The translations under genes were made by a program, and so were the position numbers. The notes beneath the pieces were generated by a model. It ran no database searches. It had not been told where the DNA came from and worked only from the letters and a program-made list of their open reading frames with translations. DNA of 64,000 nucleotides from Bradyrhizobium macuxiense (lineage in GTDB: Bacteria > Pseudomonadota > Alphaproteobacteria > Rhizobiales > Xanthobacteraceae), in the NCBI RefSeq assembly GCF_001542415.1, contig NZ_LNCU01000041.1, forward strand, positions 64,521 to 128,520. The letters run 5' to 3'. Position 1 is the first letter of the stretch; each line of letters starts with the position of its first letter. Below, in pieces: positions 20,590 to 28,175 of this stretch.

Positions 20590-22083
20590 ATGACCCCACC
20601 CGTTGCCGCACGCGCTTCGCAATCCGCAGCATCCCTCCACGACCGCCTGAAGGATCCGTCCCTGCTGCGCGACCGCTGCTATATCGATGGTGCCTGGGTC
20701 GGCACGCCGGAGTTCGCCGTCAACAATCCGGCCACCGGCGCGGAACTGATCAAGATCCCCCAAATGAACGCTGCGGACGCGACCAAGGCCGTCGAAGCCG
20801 CCGAGCGCGCATTTCCGGCCTGGGCCAAGCTGACCGCCAAGCAGCGCTCCAACATCCTGCGCAAGTGGTTCGACCTGATCATCGCCAATCGCGAGGACCT
20901 CGCGCTGATCCTGACCTCCGAGCAGGGCAAGCCACTGGCGGAAGCCCTCGGCGAGGTCGATATCGGCGCGGCCTATGTCGAGTTCTTCGCCGAAGAGGCG
21001 CGCCGCGTCTATGGCGAGACCATCCCGACCCAGCGGCCGGATGCCCGCCTGCTGGCGATCCGGCAGCCGATCGGCGTTTGCGGCGCGATCACGCCGTGGA
21101 ATTTCCCGAACTCGATGATCACGCGCAAGGTGTCGCCGGCGCTGGCCGCCGGCTGCATGGTCGTGCTCAAGCCCGCCAACGAGACGCCGCTCTCCGCGCT
21201 TGCGCTCGCCGCGCTGGCCGAGAAGGCCGGCGTGCCGAAGGGCGTGTTCAACATCATCACCGGAGACGCGCCGCCGATCGGCAAGGTGCTGTGCGAGCAT
21301 CCGGCGGTGCGCTTCGTCGGCTTCACCGGTTCGACCGAGGTCGGCAAGATCCTGTACCGGCAGGCCGCGGTCGGCGTGAAGAAGCTAGGCCTCGAGCTCG
21401 GCGGCAACGCACCCTTCGTGGTGTTTGACGATGCCGATATCGATGCCGCCATCGAGGGCGCGCTCGTCTCCAAGTACCGCAACATGGGCCAGACCTGCGT
21501 TTGCGCCAACCGCCTCTACGCCCAGGACAAGATCTACGATCAGTTCGTGCAGAAGCTCTCGAAGAAGGTTGCCGAGATGAAGATCGGCGACGGCACTGAA
21601 GCCGGCGTGGTGCAGGGGCCGCTGATCAACATGGAAGCGATCGAGAAGGTCGAGCGGCATATCGCCGACGCGGTGAAGGGCGGCGCCAAGGTCGTGACCG
21701 GCGGCAAGCGCTCGCCGCTCGGCGGCAGCTTCTTCGAGCCGACCGTGCTGTCGGACGTGAAGCCGGACGCGCTGGTGGCGCGTGAGGAAACCTTCGGCCC
21801 GCTTGCGCCGGTGATCCGCTTCAAGGACGAAGCCGATGTGATCGCGATGTGCAACGCCTCGCCGTTCGGCCTCGCTTCCTACTTCTATTCCCGCGACATC
21901 GGCCGCGTCTGGCGCGTCGCCGAAGCGCTGGAGTCGGGCATGGTCGGCGTCAACTCCGGCCTGATCACGACGGAAGTCGCACCGTTCGGCGGCGTGAAGG
22001 AAAGCGGTCTCGGCCGCGAAGGCTCGCGCCACGGCATGGAAGAATATGTCGAGATCAAATACGTGATGATGGCCGGCGTCTAA
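20590..22083 (+). CDS. gabD: NAD(P)-dependent succinate-semialdehyde dehydrogenase
   Basis: A 497-aa aldehyde dehydrogenase. The Glu active-site motif is LELGGNAPFVVFDDAD near residue 268, and the catalytic Cys lies in GQTCVCANRLY near 302. The family-specific start of the core, RDRCYIDGAWVG, and the C-terminal PFGGVKESGLGREGSRHG agree with GabD, which oxidises succinate semialdehyde to succinate in the GABA shunt. Start at the ATG at 20590. No gabT aminotransferase is nearby. Confidence 0.9.
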   Translation: MTPPVAARASQSAASLHDRLKDPSLLRDRCYIDGAWVGTPEFAVNNPATGAELIKIPQMNAADATKAVEAAERAFPAWAKLTAKQRSNILRKWFDLIIANREDLALILTSEQGKPLAEALGEVDIGAAYVEFFAEEARRVYGETIPTQRPDARLLAIRQPIGVCGAITPWNFPNSMITRKVSPALAAGCMVVLKPANETPLSALALAALAEKAGVPKGVFNIITGDAPPIGKVLCEHPAVRFVGFTGSTEVGKILYRQAAVGVKKLGLELGGNAPFVVFDDADIDAAIEGALVSKYRNMGQTCVCANRLYAQDKIYDQFVQKLSKKVAEMKIGDGTEAGVVQGPLINMEAIEKVERHIADAVKGGAKVVTGGKRSPLGGSFFEPTVLSDVKPDALVAREETFGPLAPVIRFKDEADVIAMCNASPFGLASYFYSRDIGRVWRVAEALESGMVGVNSGLITTEVAPFGGVKESGLGREGSRHGMEEYVEIKYVMMAGV

Positions 22084-22096
22084 CCCGGCCTATGCT

Positions 22097-22120
22097 GTCG
22101 TCCGGCGCTTGCTGGACGAC
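22097..22120 (+). terminator. Hairpin after gabD (weak terminator candidate)
   Basis: A seven-base inverted repeat GTCGTCC/GGACGAC begins 14 bases after the gabD stop. It has no U-run, so any intrinsic termination would be weak. It also separates gabD from the convergent R-body-type operon. Confidence 0.3.
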
Positions 22121-22192
22121 GGCAATTCTGCCTCGACGAAGCCTGCCGTGATCCCAAATCAGAATTGGCTCGGCGAACGTTGCGGCGGGCAG

Positions 22193-22570
22193 TCAGTGCG
22201 TTCTGAACTGTTCGCCGATGCCTTTCAGCGCCTCGCCGATCCTGGCGATCTCCTCGCTGAGGTTCAGCCGGCCGCCGAGCTTCTCGTCCGCCAGCTTCAG
22301 CACGGCTTCCGCCTCCTCGCGTCGGCCTTCGAGCAGAGACGCTGCCGCGGCTGTCGTCAGGGAGTTACGCAGCATGTAGTCGTGTTGTTGTTGCAGGACC
22401 GTGTTCTGCAGGGCCAGTGCGACCGCATGCGCCATCGCCTGATAGGCGATGGCTTCGGGCACATTTGGGTTCATGCCCTTGAACGATTCGTTCAACTGCT
22501 CGACGGCATCCCTGATCTGGTCGTTCAATTCGGCGCCCGGAGACTCCGCGCGAGCAGCAGCATCGGTCAT
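22193..22570 (-). CDS. Divergent RebB-like protein, last gene of the R-body-type operon
   Basis: 125 aa from the ATG at 22570 (an in-frame ATG at 22597 adds nine residues). The middle part, PEAIAYQAMAHAVALALQN then TVLQQQHDYMLRNSLTTAAA, repeats the RebB pattern of an Ala-rich helix followed by a Gln-run and second helix. It is longer than classic RebB and has a charged C-terminal helix (GRREEAEAVLKLADEKLGGR). It follows the third RebB gene by 50 bases on the same strand. A structural or assembly role in R-bodies is inferred from the context and pattern only. Confidence 0.7.
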   Translation of the reverse strand: MTDAAARAESPGAELNDQIRDAVEQLNESFKGMNPNVPEAIAYQAMAHAVALALQNTVLQQQHDYMLRNSLTTAAAASLLEGRREEAEAVLKLADEKLGGRLNLSEEIARIGEALKGIGEQFRTH

Positions 22571-22620
22571 GTCGAAGAGCCTTTCGAAAACATTCACGCA
22601 GCGAAGCGTCGCGGCGCCGC

Positions 22621-22863
22621 TTACGCCTTCACAGCCGCGGCCGAGCCCAGCAGGACCTGAATGCAGCGCGTGGTCACGGCCTGGGCGAGCGCGAAGTTCT
22701 GTTGTTGCGCGTTGGTGGCGTTCTGCGCGGCGGTCGCGAGCGCCTGCGCCACCGCCATGTAGACGTTCCCCATCGCGATCGCCGGCGCGTCGCCGAGAAC
22801 CTGCACGTCGGCCTGGGTTACGGAATCGGTGATCTGGCTGTTTACTGCAGTCGGAAATGCCAT
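22621..22863 (-). CDS. rebB: RebB-family R-body structural protein, paralogue 3
   Basis: 80 aa. It has the full RebB pattern: start MAFPTAVNSQITDSVTQADV, then VLGDAPAIAMGNVYMAVAQA, an Ala-rich helix, and NATNAQQQNFALAQAVTTR. RebB-type proteins polymerise into refractile bodies, ribbons that unroll explosively, first known from Caedibacter killer endosymbionts of Paramecium and also present in Azorhizobium and other plant-associated bacteria. It is one of three tandem paralogues spaced by 60-odd bases on one strand. Confidence 0.88.
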   Translation of the reverse strand: MAFPTAVNSQITDSVTQADVQVLGDAPAIAMGNVYMAVAQALATAAQNATNAQQQNFALAQAVTTRCIQVLLGSAAAVKA

Positions 22864-22926
22864 GGGAGCTTTGTCCTGTTCCTTGATGTCAATTGCGGAT
22901 CGTGGAATTCGTGACGGTGTTCGGCG

Positions 22927-23181
22927 TTACGATCGCGTCGCGGCTGCCGGCGCCGCGACCGAGCCCAGCAGGATTTGCACGCCGCGCGTGGTCGCGGCCT
23001 GGGTCATGACAAGGTTCTGCTGCTGCGCATTTGCGGCGTTCTGGAATGCGCTCGCCTGGGCCAGCGCAAACGCTTGAAAGACATTCCCCATTGCGACCGC
23101 AGGCGCATCGCCGAGCACGTGAACGTCGGCCTGGGTCACGGAATCGGTAATCTGATCGTTCACGGATGTCGGAAATGCCAT
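22927..23181 (-). CDS. rebB: RebB-family R-body structural protein, paralogue 2
   Basis: 84 aa. It matches the adjacent copies over MAFPTSVNDQITDSVTQADV and VLGDAPAVAMGNVFQAFALA, with an Ala/Gln helix (NAANAQQQNLVMTQ) and an Ala-rich tail. The ribosome binding site is GGAAG just upstream. Differences from the other two copies are spread along the protein, as expected for diverged subunits kept together, not a recent duplication. It is predicted to be cytoplasmic. Confidence 0.88.
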   Translation of the reverse strand: MAFPTSVNDQITDSVTQADVHVLGDAPAVAMGNVFQAFALAQASAFQNAANAQQQNLVMTQAATTRGVQILLGSVAAPAAATRS

Positions 23182-23243
23182 GGCGTGTCTTCCTGTTGCC
23201 TGATGTGGCTATGATCTGTCTCGGGTTTCTGGTGCGGCGTCGA

Positions 23244-23480
23244 TTAGGCTGTTGCGGCGGAGCCCAGCAGGGTCCGCACGCAGCTCGCGGTGACCGCCTC
23301 GGCCAGTGCGAAGTTCTGTTGCTGGGCGTTCGTTGCGTTCAGGGCCGCGTTCGCAAGCGCCTGTGCCGCCGCCTGAAAGAGATTTCCCATCGCGGTCGCG
23401 GGTGCGTCGCCGAGAACCTGGACGTTGGTCTGGCTGACGGAGTCGGTGATTGCCGAATTGAGTGATGTCGGAAATGCCAT
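23244..23480 (-). CDS. rebB: RebB-family R-body structural protein, paralogue 1
   Basis: 78 aa, with MAFPTSLNSAITDSVSQTNV, VLGDAPATAMGNLFQAAAQA and NATNAQQQNFALAEAVTASC. It is the first RebB gene in the operon, 13 bases after the leader gene. All three paralogues end in the motif LLGS followed by Ala, and all begin MAFPT, so they are clearly homologous. Whether all three co-assemble is unknown. Confidence 0.88.
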   Translation of the reverse strand: MAFPTSLNSAITDSVSQTNVQVLGDAPATAMGNLFQAAAQALANAALNATNAQQQNFALAEAVTASCVRTLLGSAATA

Positions 23481-23493
23481 GTTGCATAGCTTT

Positions 23494-23727
23494 CTACTTA
23501 AGATTGTCTGAAATGGATTGCTTCTGAGAGTCCGCCATGCCTTGCACAGCCTTGGACACAGCGTCCTCGGCGGCGTGCATCGCGTTCAGAACCTCCCCCC
23601 ATGACGCCTTGGCTTCCGCGGCGGCGGTCTCTTGCTTGCTTGGAATCGGCTTATCGTCCTTTTTTAAAGCAGGTTGAGCGTTCGGCAGGGCAGGAGTGTC
23701 ACTCGCCTGGTCAGTGGCCTCAACCAT
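23494..23727 (-). CDS. First gene of the R-body-type operon, unknown 77-aa protein
   Basis: It begins MVEATDQASDTPALPNAQPA and continues with a Lys/Pro/Glu-rich disordered segment, then an amphipathic helix (SWGEVLNAMHAAEDAVSKAV). Start chosen at the ATG at 23727, six bases after GGAG; the ATG at 23739 lacks a site. It is not a RebB relative that I can recognise. Position at the head of the operon suggests a regulator, chaperone or minor subunit, but no function can be assigned. Confidence 0.7.
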   Translation of the reverse strand: MVEATDQASDTPALPNAQPALKKDDKPIPSKQETAAAEAKASWGEVLNAMHAAEDAVSKAVQGMADSQKQSISDNLK

Positions 23728-23764
23728 AACGGGCTCCATAAGCCAGAATAGATAATGTGCGCGG

Positions 23765-23793
23765 ACTATTGCGGCTCGACATCAGCGAGTCAA
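23765..23793 (-). promoter_or_regulatory. Candidate sigma-70 promoter of the R-body-type operon
   Basis: On the minus strand TTGACT (23793-23788) is followed by a 17-base spacer and AATAGT (23770-23765). The -35 matches consensus at five of six positions and the -10 at four of six. Predicted transcription would begin about 30 bases before the first gene's ATG. Confidence 0.45.
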
Positions 23794-23875
23794 GTGAATT
23801 CCCGCTGAGGTTGAGTTGATCCATCATGGGGCAACGGCCAGGCATGCCCGCTCGACGCGATCGCGGAAGCGGCCG

Positions 23876-24775
23876 TCACACGCCCTTGTCGTTTGGATTG
23901 GCCACCGCGTCCTTCAGCGGCGCGGTCATCGGGAAGTTCAGGTTCACATTCTTCGGCGGGATCGGGCGCGTGAACCATTTGGCGTAGAGTTCCTGGAATT
24001 CGTTGTCCTTCATCATGCCGGTCAGCGTGTTGTCGACCAGCGCCTTGAACTCGGGATCGCCCTTGCGAATGATCAGTCCGTAGGGCTCGGTGCGCAGACT
24101 GTCGTCGATGATGCGCCAGTCGGACGGATTGGCGCTGCCCGCGATCAGGCTGGCGAGCAGGATGTCGTCCATGATGAAGGCTTCGCTGCGTCCCGTCGTC
24201 AGCGCGAGGAACGACGCGCCATGATCCGGGGTCAGGATATTCTTGGTCTGGAAATTCTTCTCCTGGGCACGTGCCGCCAGCAGGCCGATCGAGGTTGAGC
24301 CCGAGGTTAACGACACCGGCCGCCCGCTCAGATCCTCGAAGGTCCTGATCGGCGAATCCTTGCGCACCACGGCGCGGATGCTCGACACGAAGATGGTGTC
24401 GCTGAAGGCGACCACCTTCTGCCGTTCCACCGTGTTGGTCGCGGGACCGCAGACGATGTCGATGGTGCCGTTCTCGATCAGCGGAATCTGGGTCGAGAGC
24501 TGGATCGGCTGCAACCTGGTCTGCAGCGACGGCAGCTTGAGCTCCCGTTTCACGGCATCGACGATCCGCGCGCAGAGGTCCATCGCGAAGCCGACCGGCT
24601 TCTGGTTGTCGTCGAGATAGGAGAAGGGGACCGAGACGTCGCGGTGCCCAAGCCGGATCTCGCCGCTGTCGCGGATATTGGCCAGCGTGCCACCCGGAGA
24701 CTGGGCGTGAGTCGGCCCGGATGCCAGGATTGCCAGAAAGACTAGGAAAATCAGGCGCTTGTGGACTGAATTCAT
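23876..24775 (-). CDS. Amino-acid-type ABC transporter substrate-binding protein (orphan)
   Basis: 299 aa with an N-terminal signal peptide (KRLIFLVFLAILASGPTHAQ), hence periplasmic. It is a family 3 solute-binding protein: GEIRLGHRDVSVPFSYLDDN, then VGFAMDLCARIVDAV, the central NGTIDIVCGPATNT and hinge-region SGSTSIGLLAARAQ. It resembles glutamate/aspartate-binding GltI. No permease or ATPase gene is adjacent, so it either shares a transporter encoded elsewhere or serves as a sensor. Start set at the ATG at 24775, directly before the signal sequence. It is divergent from the GntR gene. Confidence 0.88.
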   Translation of the reverse strand: MNSVHKRLIFLVFLAILASGPTHAQSPGGTLANIRDSGEIRLGHRDVSVPFSYLDDNQKPVGFAMDLCARIVDAVKRELKLPSLQTRLQPIQLSTQIPLIENGTIDIVCGPATNTVERQKVVAFSDTIFVSSIRAVVRKDSPIRTFEDLSGRPVSLTSGSTSIGLLAARAQEKNFQTKNILTPDHGASFLALTTGRSEAFIMDDILLASLIAGSANPSDWRIIDDSLRTEPYGLIIRKGDPEFKALVDNTLTGMMKDNEFQELYAKWFTRPIPPKNVNLNFPMTAPLKDAVANPNDKGV

Positions 24776-24870
24776 CACACGATCCCGAACGTTGGCGGAA
24801 GTGGATGCAACAAGGCAGGATTTTGTACGCACGGTTGCATAATCGACAACGCAATTTTATACAATAAACG

Positions 24871-24887
24871 TACGATCGGATATCGTA
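24871..24887. promoter_or_regulatory. Candidate operator between binding protein and GntR genes
   Basis: An inverted repeat TACGAT-CGGAT-ATCGTA lies in the 139-base divergent region, 28 bases before the GntR start. The region around it is AT-rich (TTTTATACAATAAA). It is a plausible site for the adjacent FadR-subfamily regulator; binding is inferred from position only. Confidence 0.4.
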
Positions 24888-24914
24888 GTCTGCATAGGCA
24901 GCGAGGGAAGCCGG

Positions 24915-25610
24915 ATGGGAACTGGAACCGCCACAGGCGGCCGAGGGGCGGGAACTCACGGCTCCGCGCCTGACGCGGTGCGCGAGGCGCTGCGGCGGGC
25001 CATCAGCTCAGGCGAGCTGGTCCCCGGGCTTCAGCTTCGCCAGGACGAACTGGCCGAGCGGTTCGGAACCAGCCGCATTCCGGTGCGGGAAGCGCTCCGG
25101 CAACTGGAGGCCGAAGGCTTCGTGACGATCCTGCCGAATCGCGGCGCGGTTGTCTCCGATTTGTCGATCGACGAGGTGATCGAGCTGCTTGAAATCCGTA
25201 TCGCGCTCGAATGCCACGCGTTGCGGCTGGCGATCCCCGCGATGGGCGAGATCGATCTCGACGAAGCAACACGGATCCTGCGCGCCTACGACACGGAGCC
25301 TGATCCGGCGAAATGGGGCGCCTTCAACTGGAAATTCCACGCGACGCTCTACGCGCCGTGCAATCGCCCGCGCCTGCTCGCGATGATCGAGGCGAATTAC
25401 GGCCATGTCAGCCGCTTCACGCGCGCGCTGGTGTCGCAGGCGACCGGCAAGGAGCGTCCGCAGCGCGAGCATTACCGGCTGCTCGAGCTGTGCCGCGACG
25501 GCGAGGTCAAGAAGGCGTCCCGCCTTTTGCGCGAGCACATCGAGGAGACGCAGAAGACGCTGCGATCGGCGCAGCGTCAGGCCGCGCGCGACGCGGGCGC
25601 CGAGAGCTGA
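24915..25610 (+). CDS. GntR-family transcriptional regulator (FadR/FCD subfamily)
   Basis: 231 aa. The N-terminal winged helix (about 18-80) shows LRQDELAERFGTSRIPVREA and LRQLEAEGFVTILPNRGAVV; the C-terminal FCD ligand domain (about 95-220) is all-helical, with His/Asp residues typical of metal-assisted ligand binding. It is divergent from the binding protein and 63 bases before the FAD oxidoreductase, so it probably controls one or both in response to a carboxylic or amino acid. The first 20 residues are Gly-rich and unstructured. Confidence 0.9.
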   Translation: MGTGTATGGRGAGTHGSAPDAVREALRRAISSGELVPGLQLRQDELAERFGTSRIPVREALRQLEAEGFVTILPNRGAVVSDLSIDEVIELLEIRIALECHALRLAIPAMGEIDLDEATRILRAYDTEPDPAKWGAFNWKFHATLYAPCNRPRLLAMIEANYGHVSRFTRALVSQATGKERPQREHYRLLELCRDGEVKKASRLLREHIEETQKTLRSAQRQAARDAGAES

Positions 25611-25673
25611 TCGCGACCGCCGCTTCGAAATCAACCATCGCCGGCCGTGCCATCGGGCCGCAGGAGAGTGCGT

Positions 25674-27044
25674 GTGAAGATCAATGACGTCGAAATCCTG
25701 GTGATCGGTGCCGGCATCGTCGGCATCGCCACGGCCTATTATCTTGCCGTCCAGTACAAGCGCTCGCGCCTCCTGATGGTCGACGAGGGCCAGCCGATGG
25801 CGCTGACTTCGGCGCAATCGGGCGAGAACTACCGCAACTGGTGGCCGCATCCGACGATGGCCGATTTCACCAACTACTCGACCGACCTGATGGAAGATAT
25901 CGCGCGCCGCACGGACAATCGCATCCACATGACGCGGCGCGGATACCTGCTGGTCACGCGCGAAGAGAAGCCCGGCGAGCTGCTGCAGCAATTATACGCC
26001 GGCTATGGCGAGCAGGCCGCGAAACAGATTCGTCTGCATGAGGGATCGGGCGGCAATTATCTGCCGCCGCATTCGGCGGACTGGCAAAGCGCGCCTGACG
26101 GCGTCGATGTCCTGCTCGGCCGCGATCTGATCCAGACATACTATCCGAGGTTCGACAAGGAGATCGCGACTGCCCTGCACATCCGCAGGGCAGGCGACAT
26201 CAGCGGCCAGCAGCTCGGGCAATACATGCTGGAGACGATGCGTCCGACCGGCGCGCAGTTTCAGCAAGCCAAGGTTCTCGGCATCGCCAAGACGGACCGC
26301 TTCGTTGTCGATGTGCTTGCCGATGGCGCGAGCCAAACCATCAAGGCCGACATCATTGTCAACGCTGTAGGACCGTTCGCCGCGCACGTCGCCGCAATGC
26401 ATGGCGAGGAGCTGCCGATCTTCAACGTGCTGCAGCAGAAGATCGCGTTCGCCGATCGCAATCGCGCGGTCGATCGCCGCATGCCGTTTGCGATCGATCT
26501 CGATGGCCAGACGCTTGCCTGGTCGGATGACGAGCGCGAGGCGCTTGCGTCGGCGCCGGAATTCGCAAGGCTGCTGGCGCCGATGCCCGGCAGCATCCAT
26601 TGCCGGCCCGATGGTGGCGATCATGGCGAATGGATCAAGCTTGGCTGGGCCTTCAATGCCGAGGCGACCACCGATCCGGTGCGCGAGCCGGAGCTCAATC
26701 CGTACTTCCCTGAAGTCGTGCTCCGCGCAGCGAGCCGATTGCAGCCGGCACTTGCGCAATATCTCGGCGCACTGCCGCGCAACCGGGTGCATTACGGCGG
26801 CTACTATCCGATGACGAAGGAGAACTGGCCGCTGATTGGCGCCGCGAAAACGCCGGGCGTGTTCCTCGCGACCGCGCTCTCGGGTTACGGCACGATGGGC
26901 GCTTGTGCCACGGGCGATCTCTGCGCCCGCGCGGTCGTCGGCGCGCCCGTCCCGCCATTCGCACGCAGCCTTTCGCTCGCGCGCTATCAGGACCAGTCGT
27001 TGATGAAGCAGCTCGAGGCGAGCGAGAGCCGGGGTCTGCTCTAA
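25674..27044 (+). CDS. FAD-dependent oxidoreductase (D-amino acid oxidase/DadA fold)
   Basis: 456 aa. The dinucleotide-binding motif VLVIGAGIVGIATAYYLAV style (ILVIGAGIVGIATAYYL) opens the protein, and the C-terminal FAD block is GVFLATALSGYGTMGACATG near residue 405. Family members oxidise glycine, sarcosine or D-amino acids. Start taken at the GTG at 25674 because CAGGAGAG lies 6 bases before it; an upstream start has no such site. Its stop overlaps the stop of the convergent MetX-like gene by three bases (CTAA). It pairs with the GntR regulator and the binding protein as a likely amino-acid uptake and use locus. Confidence 0.85.
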   Translation: MKINDVEILVIGAGIVGIATAYYLAVQYKRSRLLMVDEGQPMALTSAQSGENYRNWWPHPTMADFTNYSTDLMEDIARRTDNRIHMTRRGYLLVTREEKPGELLQQLYAGYGEQAAKQIRLHEGSGGNYLPPHSADWQSAPDGVDVLLGRDLIQTYYPRFDKEIATALHIRRAGDISGQQLGQYMLETMRPTGAQFQQAKVLGIAKTDRFVVDVLADGASQTIKADIIVNAVGPFAAHVAAMHGEELPIFNVLQQKIAFADRNRAVDRRMPFAIDLDGQTLAWSDDEREALASAPEFARLLAPMPGSIHCRPDGGDHGEWIKLGWAFNAEATTDPVREPELNPYFPEVVLRAASRLQPALAQYLGALPRNRVHYGGYYPMTKENWPLIGAAKTPGVFLATALSGYGTMGACATGDLCARAVVGAPVPPFARSLSLARYQDQSLMKQLEASESRGLL

Positions 27045-28087
27045 CCGAGGCTGTCCATGAACGTGCGCAGCCGAGGCGCCCATTTGTGCGCGTCGCGGCC
27101 CGATGCGGAGTGGCCGTAGTCGCTGTCGAGCAGAAAATAATCGGCGTCGACGCCGGCGGCCTTCAGCGCCGGCATCACCTGCGGCGCGAGCTCCGGCGGG
27201 AACAGCTTGTCGGTTCGCGACAGCACATAGAGCACCTTGGCCCTGATCCGTCCGAACTGCGCCGTCACGTCGAAGCCGCGCAGCGCCTTGGCAAGCGTCA
27301 GCAGCGAGTTGGCGTCGAACCCTCGGGCCCATTCCGCCGCTTCGGCGCGGACCGCGGCCTCGATGTCCGCGGGATCGGTCAGCGTATCGCGCAGCCGCGT
27401 TTCGATGCCGTAGGTCTTCAGCGTCGCCGTGCGGATCTGGATCATGCTCTCGAGCACGCCGCCATGATCGTAATAGTCGCCGCCGCTCCAGTTCGGATCC
27501 CGCGACAGTGCCGCCATCAGGCGAGCGACGTTGCCCTCGGCGCGCTCGCGCGGCACCAGCGGCGCGGTGACGACAGCAGCGATGCCGCGCATGGCGTCGG
27601 GATAGTTCACGGCCCATTGCAGCGCCTGGAAGCCGCCATAGGACGGGCCGACGACCGCAACGAGCTTCTCGATGCCGAGATCATCGAGCAGTGCGCGCTG
27701 GGTGGCGACGATGTCGGTGACGGTGATATCAGGGAAGCGCGGCCCGTAACGCCGGCCCGTCCGCGGGTCGATGCTCGCCGCGTTGGTCGAGCCGTAGGAC
27801 GAGCCCAGCATGTTCGGGCAGATCGCGAAGTAGCGATTGGTATCGACGGGCTTGCCGGGCCCGACGATCTCAGACCAGCTGCCTTCGCCGGTCGATCCGC
27901 CCGGATCGATCATCTGCGGCCCGCTGGTGTTGCCGTGGGTGATCAGCACGACATTGTCACGGTTGGGCGCTAGCGTACCGACGGTGCGGTACGCGATCGT
28001 GACCTCCGGCAGCACGCTGCCGTTCTGCAGCCGGATATCGGATGTGGTGAAGTTTTTCAGCTCGGTTGCGATCGATTGTGCGGACAT
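27041..28087 (-). CDS. MetX-like alpha/beta hydrolase (homoserine acyltransferase fold)
   Basis: 348 aa. Hydrolase landmarks: LITHGNTSG near residue 50, the nucleophile elbow VVGPSYGGFQALQW near 145, and the late Asp and His in DKLFPPEL and DYGHSASGRDAHKW. The order and length match the homoserine O-acetyltransferase family, but the elbow differs from the usual GGSMGG of MetX and no methionine genes are adjacent, so it may act on another acyl substrate. Start fixed at the ATG at 28087; upstream in-frame sequence runs through a hairpin-forming repeat. Confidence 0.8.
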   Translation of the reverse strand: MSAQSIATELKNFTTSDIRLQNGSVLPEVTIAYRTVGTLAPNRDNVVLITHGNTSGPQMIDPGGSTGEGSWSEIVGPGKPVDTNRYFAICPNMLGSSYGSTNAASIDPRTGRRYGPRFPDITVTDIVATQRALLDDLGIEKLVAVVGPSYGGFQALQWAVNYPDAMRGIAAVVTAPLVPRERAEGNVARLMAALSRDPNWSGGDYYDHGGVLESMIQIRTATLKTYGIETRLRDTLTDPADIEAAVRAEAAEWARGFDANSLLTLAKALRGFDVTAQFGRIRAKVLYVLSRTDKLFPPELAPQVMPALKAAGVDADYFLLDSDYGHSASGRDAHKWAPRLRTFMDSLG

Positions 28088-28136
28088 CTTCTTGCTTCCG
28101 GAATGGGTGCGGCAGCTCAGCACGTTCGCGGCGCGA

Positions 28137-28174
28137 ACGCAAAGGCCGGCGCCTTGAAAGGCCGGCGCTTTGAG
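28137..28174 (-). terminator. Hairpin after the crotonase gene
   Basis: Two copies of GCGCCGGCCTTT lie in tandem on the minus strand and can pair through their palindromic GCCGGC cores. They sit between the crotonase stop and the MetX-like start. No long T-run follows, so termination is uncertain. Confidence 0.3.
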
Positions 28175-28175
28175 A

